From a bacterium (GTDB lineage Bacteria; SZUA-79; Acidulodesulfobacterales; Acidulodesulfobacteraceae): DNA of 24,212 nucleotides. Within the stretch, counting starts at the first letter, position 1; each line of letters begins with the position of its first letter. This document shows, in pieces, positions 15,823 to 22,574 of this stretch. The DNA lies in the NCBI GenBank assembly GCA_021784835.1, contig JAJYHI010000024.1, forward strand, positions 1 to 24,212. Reading direction: 5' to 3'. The position numbers and the translations under genes are program-made. Below the pieces are notes generated by a model. The model saw only the letters and a list, made by a program, of their open reading frames with translations, ran no database searches and was not told the DNA's origin.

Positions 15823-16372
15823 ATGACCGAGAAAAATCTAATTAAACTCGAAACCGCCCAGGACAAAATAATCGATATCACGAGGAGAGAAGGTTATCCT
15901 TGATAGTGATGTTGCCAAGCTATACGGAATTGAAACGAGAGAAATAAATCAGGCAGTTAAGAATAATCCGGAAAAGTTTCCGAAGAATTATATCTTTGAA
16001 CTTAACAAAAATGAATGGAATGAATTGAAATCAAAATTTTTGACTTCAATAAAAGGCGGTAAAGTCAAGCTCCCGACTGCCTTCACCGAAAAAGGCCTAT
16101 ATATGCTTGCCACGATAATAAAAAGTCCTAAGGCGGTCCGGACCACATTAGACATTATAGAAACATACTCCAAAATGAGAGACCTCTCAAGAAGCATGTC
16201 GAAACTCCCAACGGCAGACAAAACCGAACAGAGAACCATAATGGAAAAAGCGGCCGACGTTCTTGGAGATATCCTCGACGGCGCCCTTGAAACAACCGGC
16301 AGCGAAACAACTCTTGAACTAAACCTTGCCGTCACAAAGGTAAAGCACACGGTTAAGAAAGGTAAGAAATAA
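15823..16372 (+). pseudogene. Frameshifted ORF6N-domain (phage regulator-like) gene
   Basis: From ATG 15823 the frame gives MTEKNLIKLETAQDKIIDIT and stops at 15901-15903. From about 15884 the next frame continues as GEKVILDSDVAKLYGIETRE, then INQAVKNNPEKFPKNYIFEL, which is the start of a typical ORF6N domain (DNA-binding-associated, common in phage and integrated elements). It stays open to the stop at 16370-16372. The break lies near 15880-15890 (ACGAGGAGAGAAGG). A 2-base loss or 1-base gain would explain it, since the family usually reads I-RGEKV-LD there. No start codon lies in the second frame before the domain, so it is probably inactive. About 115 residues downstream of TTG 16025 remain open and form the C-terminal part. 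Confidence 0.75.
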
Positions 16373-16393
16373 AAATAACAGGGGGGCAACATT

Positions 16394-16680
16394 ATGACCG
16401 TCCAGGAGCTAATAGAAAAACTTAAAGAGTATCCGTTTGATACGAGGGTCGTAATTACGTTTTGCGAAGGGGGTTACAGCGATATTATTGCCGTAAAGCA
16501 AGAACCTATTGTCCTGAACTGCTAAAAAATGTTTTCCATTGCGGCAGTCATGAGATAAAAAGGTATTACGAAGCGGAATTAAAGGAAAAAGTGCATTTTG
16601 TTTCGCCTCTTGAAGAAACCGATGGGATTGCGGATGCCGTGATTCTGGCTGATGACCCTTATGAATTTGAAAAAGATTAA
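16394..16680 (+). pseudogene. Frameshifted small conserved protein gene
   Basis: ATG 16394, preceded by a G-rich Shine-Dalgarno, encodes MTVQELIEKLKEYPFDTRVV then ITFCEGGYSDIIAVKQEPIV, and stops at 16523-16525 after 43 codons. The adjacent frame then reads KNVFHCGSHEIKRYYEAELK and ends in AVILADDPYEFEKD at 16680. The two halves together resemble a small (about 95-residue) family with an N-terminal helix, a GGY/F-D segment and a C-terminal hydrophobic strand. A one-base loss near the A6 run (16524-16529) would join them. The function of the family is not known to me. It is probably inactive, unless the break is a sequencing error. Confidence 0.6.
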
Positions 16681-16685
16681 TACCG

Positions 16686-17285
16686 ATGATAATAACCGAA
16701 GACACCTTTATTATATCGGATACTCATTTCGGAGATTTTGATTCTATAGCTAATGGTTTTGACAAATATTTAGTGGATAATTGGAATAAAATCGTCTCCG
16801 AAAACGATACCGTCCTGCACCTCGGAGACTTTACTTCGGACGATACGGCTAAAGCTCTTGAAGAAAAGATTAGAAAATACGGCAAACTTTTAAACGGAAG
16901 AATATTGTTGATAAGGGGCAATCACGATACTGCTCCTGCTGGCGTTTATGAAACGACGGGCATAGAATTAGTAAACGAATTTAAAAACCCCTGGTCTTCC
17001 GCCGTATCCGGGACTCTTAAAGACATAAAGATACTTTTTTCGCACTATCCGATTAAAGATTTATATTCAATTTTAAATCATAGGAATTATTGCGTCCAGG
17101 ATTACGGATATAACTATTACCCGGATGAGAATCCTTTTAAATTTCCTATAGAACAGTTAGAAGAAATATTTATTAAAAATAAATTCGACATTAATATTCA
17201 CGGCCATATTCATAATAAAACAAAACTTTTTGACAACCTCATAAACGTCTCTCCCGACAATATCGGATATGCGCCGGTAAGTTAG
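16686..17285 (+). CDS. Calcineurin-like metallophosphoesterase
   Basis: This 199-residue protein has the complete dimetal phosphoesterase motif set in order: SDTHFGD (Asp12, His14), LGDFTS (Asp48), RGNHD (Asn79, His80), SHYP (His120) and HGHIH (His174, His176). It belongs to the small group of phage- and island-borne calcineurin-like phosphoesterases. The substrate cannot be told from sequence; a nucleotide or RNA end is possible. It starts 5 nt after the preceding broken gene, has no clear Shine-Dalgarno, and is intact although its two upstream neighbours are frameshifted. A hairpin (GCGGCA/TGCCGC, 17363-17385) lies downstream, not followed by a T-run. Confidence 0.88.
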   Translation: MIITEDTFIISDTHFGDFDSIANGFDKYLVDNWNKIVSENDTVLHLGDFTSDDTAKALEEKIRKYGKLLNGRILLIRGNHDTAPAGVYETTGIELVNEFKNPWSSAVSGTLKDIKILFSHYPIKDLYSILNHRNYCVQDYGYNYYPDENPFKFPIEQLEEIFIKNKFDINIHGHIHNKTKLFDNLINVSPDNIGYAPVS

Positions 17286-17424
17286 GAGAACTTTTATCGT
17301 CAAAAACGCACCATGATAAAAAATGAGCCTAAATGATATTTAACCGGCCTTAAAACGCAAATGCGGCAGTTTTTTATAATGCCGCGTGAGATAGGCGGCT
17401 GGATGGAGAAAGTAAAGAAAAATA

Positions 17425-17433
17425 TGCTATAAT
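17425..17433 (+). promoter_or_regulatory. Extended -10 promoter predicting a leaderless mRNA for the MNT gene
   Basis: TGC-TATAAT (TG at 17425-17426, hexamer at 17428-17433) is a perfect extended -10 element. The next gene's ATG is at 17440, seven bases past the hexamer, where transcription would begin. No Shine-Dalgarno precedes that ATG and no good -35 is seen, as is usual for extended -10 promoters. Confidence 0.5.
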
Positions 17434-17439
17434 AAAGTT

Positions 17440-17772
17440 ATGGAAAAGATAGCAGATAAAAACGTTGATATTGCAAAAAAAATTATTACGGAAGAAGTCG
17501 AAAAAGCCGGATACCAGGTTGACAGAATAATTTTATTCGGCTCAAGGGCAAGGGGAGATTATAAGGAAAATAGCGATTATGATTTTTTTGTGGTTTTAGA
17601 ACAAGGTGCATCCCATGAAGATGAAAGCAATATGCTTTTAAAAATTAGAAGGAAAATGGCGAAATTAAAAATTGATAATGACATAATAATTAGTTCATCG
17701 GGTGAGATTAAGAAAGATAATAATGTTGGCAATATAACTTATTATGCGCTTAAATATGGAGTTGCCGTATGA
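17440..17772 (+). CDS. MNT-type minimal nucleotidyltransferase (putative antitoxin of HEPN pair)
   Basis: This 110-residue minimal nucleotidyltransferase has the signature ILFGSRARGDYKENSDYDFF (Gly34-Ser35 and catalytic Asp46/Asp48). A later Asp in KIDNDIII (Asp79/Asp81) is probably the third metal ligand. In MNT/HEPN systems the MNT protein neutralises the HEPN ribonuclease, in studied cases by adding AMP to it. The stop codon overlaps the HEPN start as ATGA, the standard layout of such pairs. It has an extended -10 promoter directly in front and probably a leaderless transcript. Codon use is more A-rich than in the hydrogenase genes, in keeping with an island gene. Antitoxin status is inferred from gene order. 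Confidence 0.87.
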   Translation: MEKIADKNVDIAKKIITEEVEKAGYQVDRIILFGSRARGDYKENSDYDFFVVLEQGASHEDESNMLLKIRRKMAKLKIDNDIIISSSGEIKKDNNVGNITYYALKYGVAV

Positions 17773-18275
17773 ATGAAGAAACTGTAAAAGAATGGATTAA
17801 ATTTGGAGATGAGAATTTTAATGGAGGTTTAATTCTCTTTAAGAATAATCCTGAAAATTTTAAGAATATAGTATGTTATAATATGCAGCAGGCTGTTGAA
17901 AAATACCTTAAGGCGTATTTAGTTGCTAATAATATAGAAATTAATGACAACCACCGCGAACATCACACACACGATATAGCAAAATTAATTGAAACATGCA
18001 AAAGAATAGATAATGATTTTAGTAGTCTTTATAAAATTGAGGCTGATAGGCTAACCGATTACGCTGTAAAATCAAGATATCCTGCTTCAAAGGATGCTTC
18101 TATCGAGGATGAAAAAGAGGCTATATCCATAACTGAGCAGGTTAGGCCATTTGTTATCAAAAAAATAAATAGGATATCGCCTATTTTCGAACAAACTAAA
18201 CCCGACGCCTTCACGCAGGGCCTGCAAAATAAACCGGAAAATAAACCGCAAAATAAAATCAAATTCAGAAGGTAA
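17769..18275 (+). CDS. HEPN-domain protein (putative toxin RNase), with repeat-encoded tail
   Basis: This 168-residue protein has an all-helical HEPN domain over about residues 5-135. CYNMQQAVEKYLKAYLV is the typical second helix, followed by THDIAKLIETC and LTDYAVKSRYP. HEPN partners of MNT proteins are RNases or RNA-binding toxins. The classical R-x4-6-H catalytic motif is not clearly visible, so RNase activity is uncertain. The last 25 or so residues (KPDAFTQGLQNKPENKPQNK and a basic end) are not part of the domain. They are encoded by a repeat also found at the end of the second nucleotidyltransferase gene, so the tail was probably acquired with that repeat. It overlaps the MNT gene by 4 nt. 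Confidence 0.85.
   Translation: MNEETVKEWIKFGDENFNGGLILFKNNPENFKNIVCYNMQQAVEKYLKAYLVANNIEINDNHREHHTHDIAKLIETCKRIDNDFSSLYKIEADRLTDYAVKSRYPASKDASIEDEKEAISITEQVRPFVIKKINRISPIFEQTKPDAFTQGLQNKPENKPQNKIKFRR
18198..18236 (+). repeat. 39-bp repeat, copy 1 (3' end of HEPN gene)
   Basis: This copy matches 18991-19029 at 35 of 39 positions and encodes KPDAFTQGLQNKP in the HEPN reading frame. Similarity resumes downstream, ending in AGAAGGTAAC (18267-18276) in both copies. The whole repeated tail is about 80 bp, with an extra AT-rich insertion in this copy. Its core CCTGCAAAAT (18221-18230) recurs at 19058-19067, immediately at the right att site. Confidence 0.85.
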
Positions 18276-18287
18276 CAAATAATTATT

Positions 18288-18530
18288 ATGAAAATAGTCG
18301 GAAATAGAATCGTAGAGAAACCGATTAGCTTTGAACCCCGAGGGGATTATCTAAAAGAAATCGCGATGTGGAACGATACAATCGAAGAAATAAGGTTTTT
18401 CCCAAAAGGTATTTACCGCTATAAGACGCATGAAGAAGCTGACGAACATTATTTAAATTGCCTTGCAAACAAGATTGCTAAAAATGAGTTAAAAAATTAT
18501 GGAAGAAGCGAGAAAAGCAACAATAGATGA
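18288..18530 (+). CDS. Small conserved hypothetical protein paired with a nucleotidyltransferase
   Basis: This 80-residue soluble protein begins MKIVGNRIVEKPISFEPRGD and contains WNDTIEEIRFFPKGIYRYKT followed by a charged helical end, HEEADEHYLNCLANKIAKNE. No catalytic motif is visible. Its frame overlaps the start of the following nucleotidyltransferase by 32 nt, so the two are probably co-translated as a pair. I recall similar short proteins next to nucleotidyltransferases in other genomes but cannot name a characterised member. It may be the regulatory or antitoxin half of a two-gene module, or the toxin. AGAAGG from the upstream repeat lies 15 nt before the ATG, a distant Shine-Dalgarno. 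Coding potential is good; function is unknown. Confidence 0.72.
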   Translation: MKIVGNRIVEKPISFEPRGDYLKEIAMWNDTIEEIRFFPKGIYRYKTHEEADEHYLNCLANKIAKNELKNYGRSEKSNNR

Positions 18531-19032
18531 TTTAAAAACAGTTATTAAAGCCTTAAACGAATCGGGTGCCGAATATTTATTAATCGGAGGATACGCTCTA
18601 CATATGCACGGCATAGCAAGAACAACTTCAGATATAGATATCGTCGTTCCGGCAACAGAGGAATCGGGAGAGCGAGTCAAGCGGGCGCTTATGATTTTAC
18701 CCGACAAGTCGGCAAAAGATATTCCTGTAGAGTGGTTTAAAGACGGCGAAACAATAAGACTCGCTGATGAAATAGTAGTGGATATTATGTTCACGGCTTG
18801 CGCAGAAACTTACGAGAGCTTGTCTAAATATGCGGTAAAAGCGGATTTAGACGGAATAGCCGTTAATACGATAAATTTAGAAGGACTTTTGCTTACTAAA
18901 AGGACGCCGAGAGGTAAGGATATAACGGATCGGCAAATTTTAGAAACCGCTCTTAAAATACTGCGCGAACAAAACCTATCCCATGACCAAAAACCTGACG
19001 CCTTCACGCAAAGCCTGCAAAATAAGCCGTAA
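18499..19032 (+). CDS. Nucleotidyltransferase (AbiEii/DUF6036-like), with repeat-encoded tail
   Basis: This 177-residue nucleotidyltransferase-fold protein has the core YLLIGGYALHMHGIARTTSD with IDIVV: GG at 30-31 and the metal-binding Asp45-x-Asp47. The segment EIVVDIMFT holds a further acidic residue in the position of the third ligand. The family resembles the nucleotidyltransferase toxins and antitoxins of AbiE-like abortive-infection and related toxin-antitoxin systems. The domain ends around residue 160. The final KPDAFTQSLQNKP comes from the same 39-bp repeat found in the HEPN gene. The gene overlaps the preceding 80-residue ORF by 32 nt. Whether it acts as toxin or antitoxin cannot be decided from sequence. 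Confidence 0.83.
   Translation: MEEARKATIDDLKTVIKALNESGAEYLLIGGYALHMHGIARTTSDIDIVVPATEESGERVKRALMILPDKSAKDIPVEWFKDGETIRLADEIVVDIMFTACAETYESLSKYAVKADLDGIAVNTINLEGLLLTKRTPRGKDITDRQILETALKILREQNLSHDQKPDAFTQSLQNKP
18991..19029 (+). repeat. 39-bp repeat, copy 2 (3' end of nucleotidyltransferase gene)
   Basis: This is the second copy of the sequence at 18198-18236, with four substitutions (C/T, G/A, G/A, A/G) and no gap. It is in frame and encodes KPDAFTQSLQNKP. It is followed at 19048-19057 by AGAAGGTAAC and then by CCTGCAAAAT running directly into the 13-bp att repeat. Confidence 0.85.
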
Positions 19033-19065
19033 CATAAAATTAAGTATAGAAGGTAACCCTGCAAA

Positions 19066-19078
19066 ATCAGCTCCACCA
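19066..19078 (+). repeat. Putative attachment site, right (attR), duplicate of the tRNA-Ala 3' end
   Basis: ATCAGCTCCACCA is identical to the last 13 bases of tRNA-Ala at 15681-15693, but here no tRNA body precedes it. It lies 33 bp beyond the last island gene and 33 bp before the end of the minus-strand diguanylate cyclase. Confidence 0.7.
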
Positions 19079-19110
19079 TTAAAAAATTTTTAAATCCCGC
19101 TTTTCTTCTC

Positions 19111-21045
19111 TTATTCTACGCTTTCCACCCTGTTCCTGCCGTTTTCTTTTGCTTTATACAGCGCTTCGTCAGCCCTTTTTACTATACTTTCGGCAGTGTC
19201 GTCCCGCCTATAACCGGTTACTCCGAAACTGCACTTGACGTTAATTTTTGAGGAAAAGCCGTACGTTTCTATCTTTAGCCTCAATTTTTCGGCAAGTTCG
19301 ACCGCGCCTTTGACGCCGATATTTTTCGATATTACCATAAACTCTTCGCCGCCGAACCTTGCAAAAAAATCATCTTTTCTTATATTCCCTTTAATTAAAA
19401 ACGCAAGCTCGGAAAGAACCGAATCCCCCGCCTGATGTCCGAAGATATCGTTAATTTCCTTAAAACGGTCTATATCGAACATTATCAATGAAAACTTAGC
19501 ATTCTTAAGCAGTGCGTTGCTTAAGTAATCTTCCAACTTTGCATCGAACGACCTTCTGTTTGGAATATCGGTTAAACCGTCAAGCTCGGAAAGCTCTTTA
19601 AATACGTCTTTTTCTTTCATCAAATTCAATTCGCTTACAACCCTGTCGCTTACGTCGGCAATAATAGCGAGACCCGTCCAAGCGTTTTCGAAAAATATCG
19701 TCGTCGAAATTATTTCTCCCCAGAAAGTTTCGCCGCTTTTTTTCTTTATTTTTAAGGTGTATTTAGTTTCGAACTGTTCGCCGTCAAGCCTTCTTTTAAT
19801 ATTTTCAGATAAGCTAAGTTTCTCTTCTTCTCTCGCTTCTACCAAGTCCAGCGGATTCAACTCTTTAATAGTTTCTTCCGTATAACCGAGTATTTTTAAG
19901 CCGAAAGGGTTTATGTAAACAATTTTTTCGCGGTACAAACCTATTATCGAAGGTATATTCTCGCTCAATATTTTAAAAAATTCGACCGATTTCTTTAAGG
20001 AGTTTTCGTAAAATATTTTTTCCGTTATGTCCGTAATCGAATTAATAAGATATTCTTTGCCGTCGATTTCTATTTTTGAGAGGATTACTTCGACTCTTTT
20101 TATGTCGTCATTTTTAAGCTTATGATTAAAAATTTTTGATATCGGATTCCCTATGCCTTTATTATACGCTTCCATTCTAAACCGCTTATCTTCTTCTTTG
20201 CTTACTAAAGCAATATCGGTAATATTCATAGCCGTTAACTCTTTTCTTGTATATCCGTAAAAATTTTCCGCTGCTTTATTAGCATCGATAATATTTCCCG
20301 TTTTTATATCCTTTATCAGATGCACAACCGGACTGCTGTTGAACATAGTTTTAAATCTCTGCTCGCTTTTCCTTATTTCTCTAAAAAGTTTATTTAAATA
20401 ATATATGACCATAATGCCCAGAAGTATGATTATGATTGTTCCGAAAATAAACGTAAATGCCGCAAAGCGGACTAAATATACGAAACCTGCCGATATTTTA
20501 CGAATGAATTCAGATGCGGGTAAAATAGATTTATCTAAGGTATATTTAAGGAATATCCTGTCCGACAATTTTAAAGGCACGAATCCGGTATATTTAATAA
20601 ATCTTTTGACTATGGGCTTTGAAACGTATTCCCAGTGGTAATACGACTTTCCGGCAAGTGATGAAAAATATTTAGCATTGGAAAGCGATAATTTCTTTAA
20701 TTTTACAGGGGTCTTAATGTTTAGCAGGGTAAATAATTTTTTATAATCCCCGTCGGTCTTATTTACGGTAAGCGATAATTTTTTTAGATATTTTTTTACT
20801 TTATTTTTATAGTTAAAGGATTTATATGTTTCGTAAAAAACTACCCTTTTTATTAAAGAGCCTGTTCGGGTTAGATCGTCGTTAATTAGGGATACTTCTA
20901 ATATTATTTTTGAGTTTTTGCCTATATAGTTTTTTAAAGGTATAAACGTCCTGTCGAAAGTTATAGCGGCTGTTATTATCCATAAAATTATAGCCGCTAT
21001 ACCCGCTATTATTATCGTTTTGTTATTATTCAATCTATTAGCCAT
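19111..21045 (-). CDS. Membrane PAS-PAS-GGDEF diguanylate cyclase
   Basis: This 644-residue protein would make c-di-GMP. Membrane helices at about 10-30 and 190-216 flank a helical periplasmic domain of some 160 residues. Its motif KSYYHWEYVSKPIVKRFI aligns with KAYYNWKNLIVPILIRLI of the cyclase at 12747-15065. Two PAS domains (about 223-340 and 350-465) are followed by a GGDEF domain with GGEEF (565-569), DIDRFKEINDIFGHQAGD and an I-site RKDD (556-559). There is no EAL domain. The start has no clear Shine-Dalgarno. The gene begins 31 nt after the beta-CASP RNase stop on the same strand and may be co-transcribed with it. It is probably a diverged paralogue of the first cyclase with one fewer PAS domain. 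Confidence 0.93.
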   Translation of the reverse strand: MANRLNNNKTIIIAGIAAIILWIITAAITFDRTFIPLKNYIGKNSKIILEVSLINDDLTRTGSLIKRVVFYETYKSFNYKNKVKKYLKKLSLTVNKTDGDYKKLFTLLNIKTPVKLKKLSLSNAKYFSSLAGKSYYHWEYVSKPIVKRFIKYTGFVPLKLSDRIFLKYTLDKSILPASEFIRKISAGFVYLVRFAAFTFIFGTIIIILLGIMVIYYLNKLFREIRKSEQRFKTMFNSSPVVHLIKDIKTGNIIDANKAAENFYGYTRKELTAMNITDIALVSKEEDKRFRMEAYNKGIGNPISKIFNHKLKNDDIKRVEVILSKIEIDGKEYLINSITDITEKIFYENSLKKSVEFFKILSENIPSIIGLYREKIVYINPFGLKILGYTEETIKELNPLDLVEAREEEKLSLSENIKRRLDGEQFETKYTLKIKKKSGETFWGEIISTTIFFENAWTGLAIIADVSDRVVSELNLMKEKDVFKELSELDGLTDIPNRRSFDAKLEDYLSNALLKNAKFSLIMFDIDRFKEINDIFGHQAGDSVLSELAFLIKGNIRKDDFFARFGGEEFMVISKNIGVKGAVELAEKLRLKIETYGFSSKINVKCSFGVTGYRRDDTAESIVKRADEALYKAKENGRNRVESVE

Positions 21046-21076
21046 ATATATTTATTTCTTATGTTATAATTTGCCG

Positions 21077-22453
21077 TCAAAAATTTATTTCCTCTCCGTA
21101 ACCGGGCATATAAACGTTAAATCCCCTTTCTTCCAATTTGCCTTTATAAACATTCATAACGTCTTCGTCGCCGTGAACGAGACAGACTTTTTCGGGCTTG
21201 AACTTTAAGGCGGTAATCCATTCCATAAGCTCTTTCCGGTCCGCGTGCGACGAAAAACCGTTTATCGTATAAATTTGAGCGTTGACTTCAAAATTTTCGC
21301 CGAGAATATGCACTTTTTTTTCTTTTTCTACTATTTTTCTGCCGAGCGTTCCTTTTGCCTGATAACCTACGAATATTAAGGCATTTTCTTTTTTCCATAT
21401 GTTATGCTTAAGATGATGCAGAATCCTGCCGCCGTGAAGCATGCCGCTTCCCGCTATTATAACGGCCCTTTCGGATACTTTATTTATATTTTTCGATTCT
21501 TCTATATCTTTTACGATACTCAAATACGGAAAATCGAAAGGGTCGCCTTTTTTAAAAAGCGGGATATTGTCTTCTTTAAAGTAAGAAAAATTTTGGACGA
21601 ATATATTAGTAACGTTTAACGCAAGAGGAGAATCCAAAAAAACCCTGCATTTCGGCAAAAGCCCCTGTTCGTAAAACTCCCTGAGCATATACAGTATATC
21701 CTGCGCTCTTTCAGTAGCATAGCTTGGTATTAAAACATTGCCGTTGTTTTTAAAAGTTTCGGTTATCGCCGCCAAAAATTCTTCTTTAGATTCCTTAAAA
21801 CTTCTGTGGTTTCTGTCGCCGTAGGTCGTTTCGGTATATACTATATCGGCATCGTCGGGATACTCGAAATTTCTAACTATAGGTTTTTCTTTGTTGCCGA
21901 GGTCGCCTGAAAATATTGCCGATTTGCCGTTTTTACTGACCTTTACGAAAGAAGAGCCTAAAATATGCCCTGCATCGTGCGCTGAAACGACAAAACCGTT
22001 TTTTAATTCAAGGGGTTTCCCGTATTCCAGAACGGGGTCGAAATAATCGAAAGAATCCAGCACGTCGGATTCGTCGTATAAAAGACGGGGTTTCTCTTCG
22101 TTTCTCCTCAAGGCTTTTTTTAATTCGTATTTATAATTTTCGGACATTATTTTTCCGGTGTCCAAAAGCAATACCTTTGCAAGCTGATAAGTCGGTTTCG
22201 TGCATAGAATCCTGCCTCTGAATCCGCTTTTTATTAAAAACGGGATTCTGCCGCAATGGTCTATATGGGCATGCGTTAATATCAGATAATCGAGATCTTT
22301 AGGGTCAAAATCGAGTTTGTAGTTTCTGTCTTCGAATTCCCTTTCCTGAAACAAGCCGAAATCTATCATTACGCTTGAACCGTCTTTTTCGTCGGTTAAC
22401 ATATGACAGCTTCCCGTAACGTTTTTTGTCGCTCCGAAAGATTTAACGAACAT
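21077..22453 (-). CDS. Beta-CASP metallo-beta-lactamase ribonuclease (CPSF73/RNase J superfamily)
   Basis: This 458-residue MBL-fold nuclease with an inserted beta-CASP domain probably acts in RNA processing or decay. Dizinc motifs are visible: the HxHxDH motif HAHIDH (61-66), SAHDAGHILGSS, IFSGDLG and, near the end, GFSSHADRKEL. The beta-CASP part includes VLIPSYATERAQDILYMLRE and GSGMLHGGRILHHL. Length and layout fit bacterial members such as Thermus TTHA0252 rather than full RNase J, which is longer with a C-terminal domain. AGGAGG (22458-22463) lies 4 nt before the ATG. It is transcribed divergently from the TolC-like gene and followed by the diguanylate cyclase. RNA as substrate is inferred from the family. 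Confidence 0.92.
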   Translation of the reverse strand: MFVKSFGATKNVTGSCHMLTDEKDGSSVMIDFGLFQEREFEDRNYKLDFDPKDLDYLILTHAHIDHCGRIPFLIKSGFRGRILCTKPTYQLAKVLLLDTGKIMSENYKYELKKALRRNEEKPRLLYDESDVLDSFDYFDPVLEYGKPLELKNGFVVSAHDAGHILGSSFVKVSKNGKSAIFSGDLGNKEKPIVRNFEYPDDADIVYTETTYGDRNHRSFKESKEEFLAAITETFKNNGNVLIPSYATERAQDILYMLREFYEQGLLPKCRVFLDSPLALNVTNIFVQNFSYFKEDNIPLFKKGDPFDFPYLSIVKDIEESKNINKVSERAVIIAGSGMLHGGRILHHLKHNIWKKENALIFVGYQAKGTLGRKIVEKEKKVHILGENFEVNAQIYTINGFSSHADRKELMEWITALKFKPEKVCLVHGDEDVMNVYKGKLEERGFNVYMPGYGEEINF

Positions 22454-22514
22454 TTATCCTCCTGTTTATCCGTTTATAAATATATAATGGAATTTATCTT
22501 CAATTCCGGTTAAT

Positions 22515-22543
22515 TTGCATAATTAGGCCGCATTATATATAAT
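22515..22543 (+). promoter_or_regulatory. Sigma-70-type promoter for the TolC-like efflux operon
   Basis: A -10 TATAAT (22538-22543) and a weaker -35 TTGCAT (22515-22520) are separated by exactly 17 bp. Transcription would start near 22550, giving a leader of about 25 nt. No Shine-Dalgarno is visible before ATG 22575. The region is very AT-rich, so the -10 match alone has limited weight. Confidence 0.45.
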
Positions 22544-22574
22544 ATTGCATTATTATATCTTTCATTAAATTTTT

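Larger units (their letters stand above)
15694..19078 (+). mobile_element. Putative ~3.4 kb tRNA-Ala genomic island lacking an integrase
   Basis: The segment lies between two copies of the tRNA-Ala 3' end. All its genes are plus-strand, while the genes on both sides (diguanylate cyclases) are minus-strand. Its content is accessory: a broken ORF6N-type phage-regulator-like gene, a broken small gene, a metallophosphoesterase, an MNT/HEPN toxin-antitoxin pair, and a small protein with a second nucleotidyltransferase. No integrase or excisionase is present, so it is either a remnant or was mobilised in trans. The direct repeat GCAACG (in 15741-15760) just past the tRNA could be a relic of recombinase arm sites, which is speculative. 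Confidence 0.62.

Noticed and set aside
15633..15845. 70-codon ORF starting inside tRNA-Ala
   Set aside because: Its first part is the tRNA sequence itself; the remainder is basic and shows no domain. It is a chance frame.
16511..16530. Programmed -1 frameshift at the A6 run in the small island gene
   Set aside because: The zero-frame stop codon lies before the A-run, so ribosomes would terminate before reaching a slippery site; a simple indel explains it better.
18059..18278. Minus-strand ORFs opposite the HEPN gene and its tail
   Set aside because: They are antisense shadows without ribosome sites and disagree with the good HEPN coding frame.
19079..19100. AT palindrome after the right att site as a bidirectional terminator
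   Set aside because: The pairing is only A/T (AAAAAATTTTT) with no GC stem, so intrinsic terminator function is not supported.
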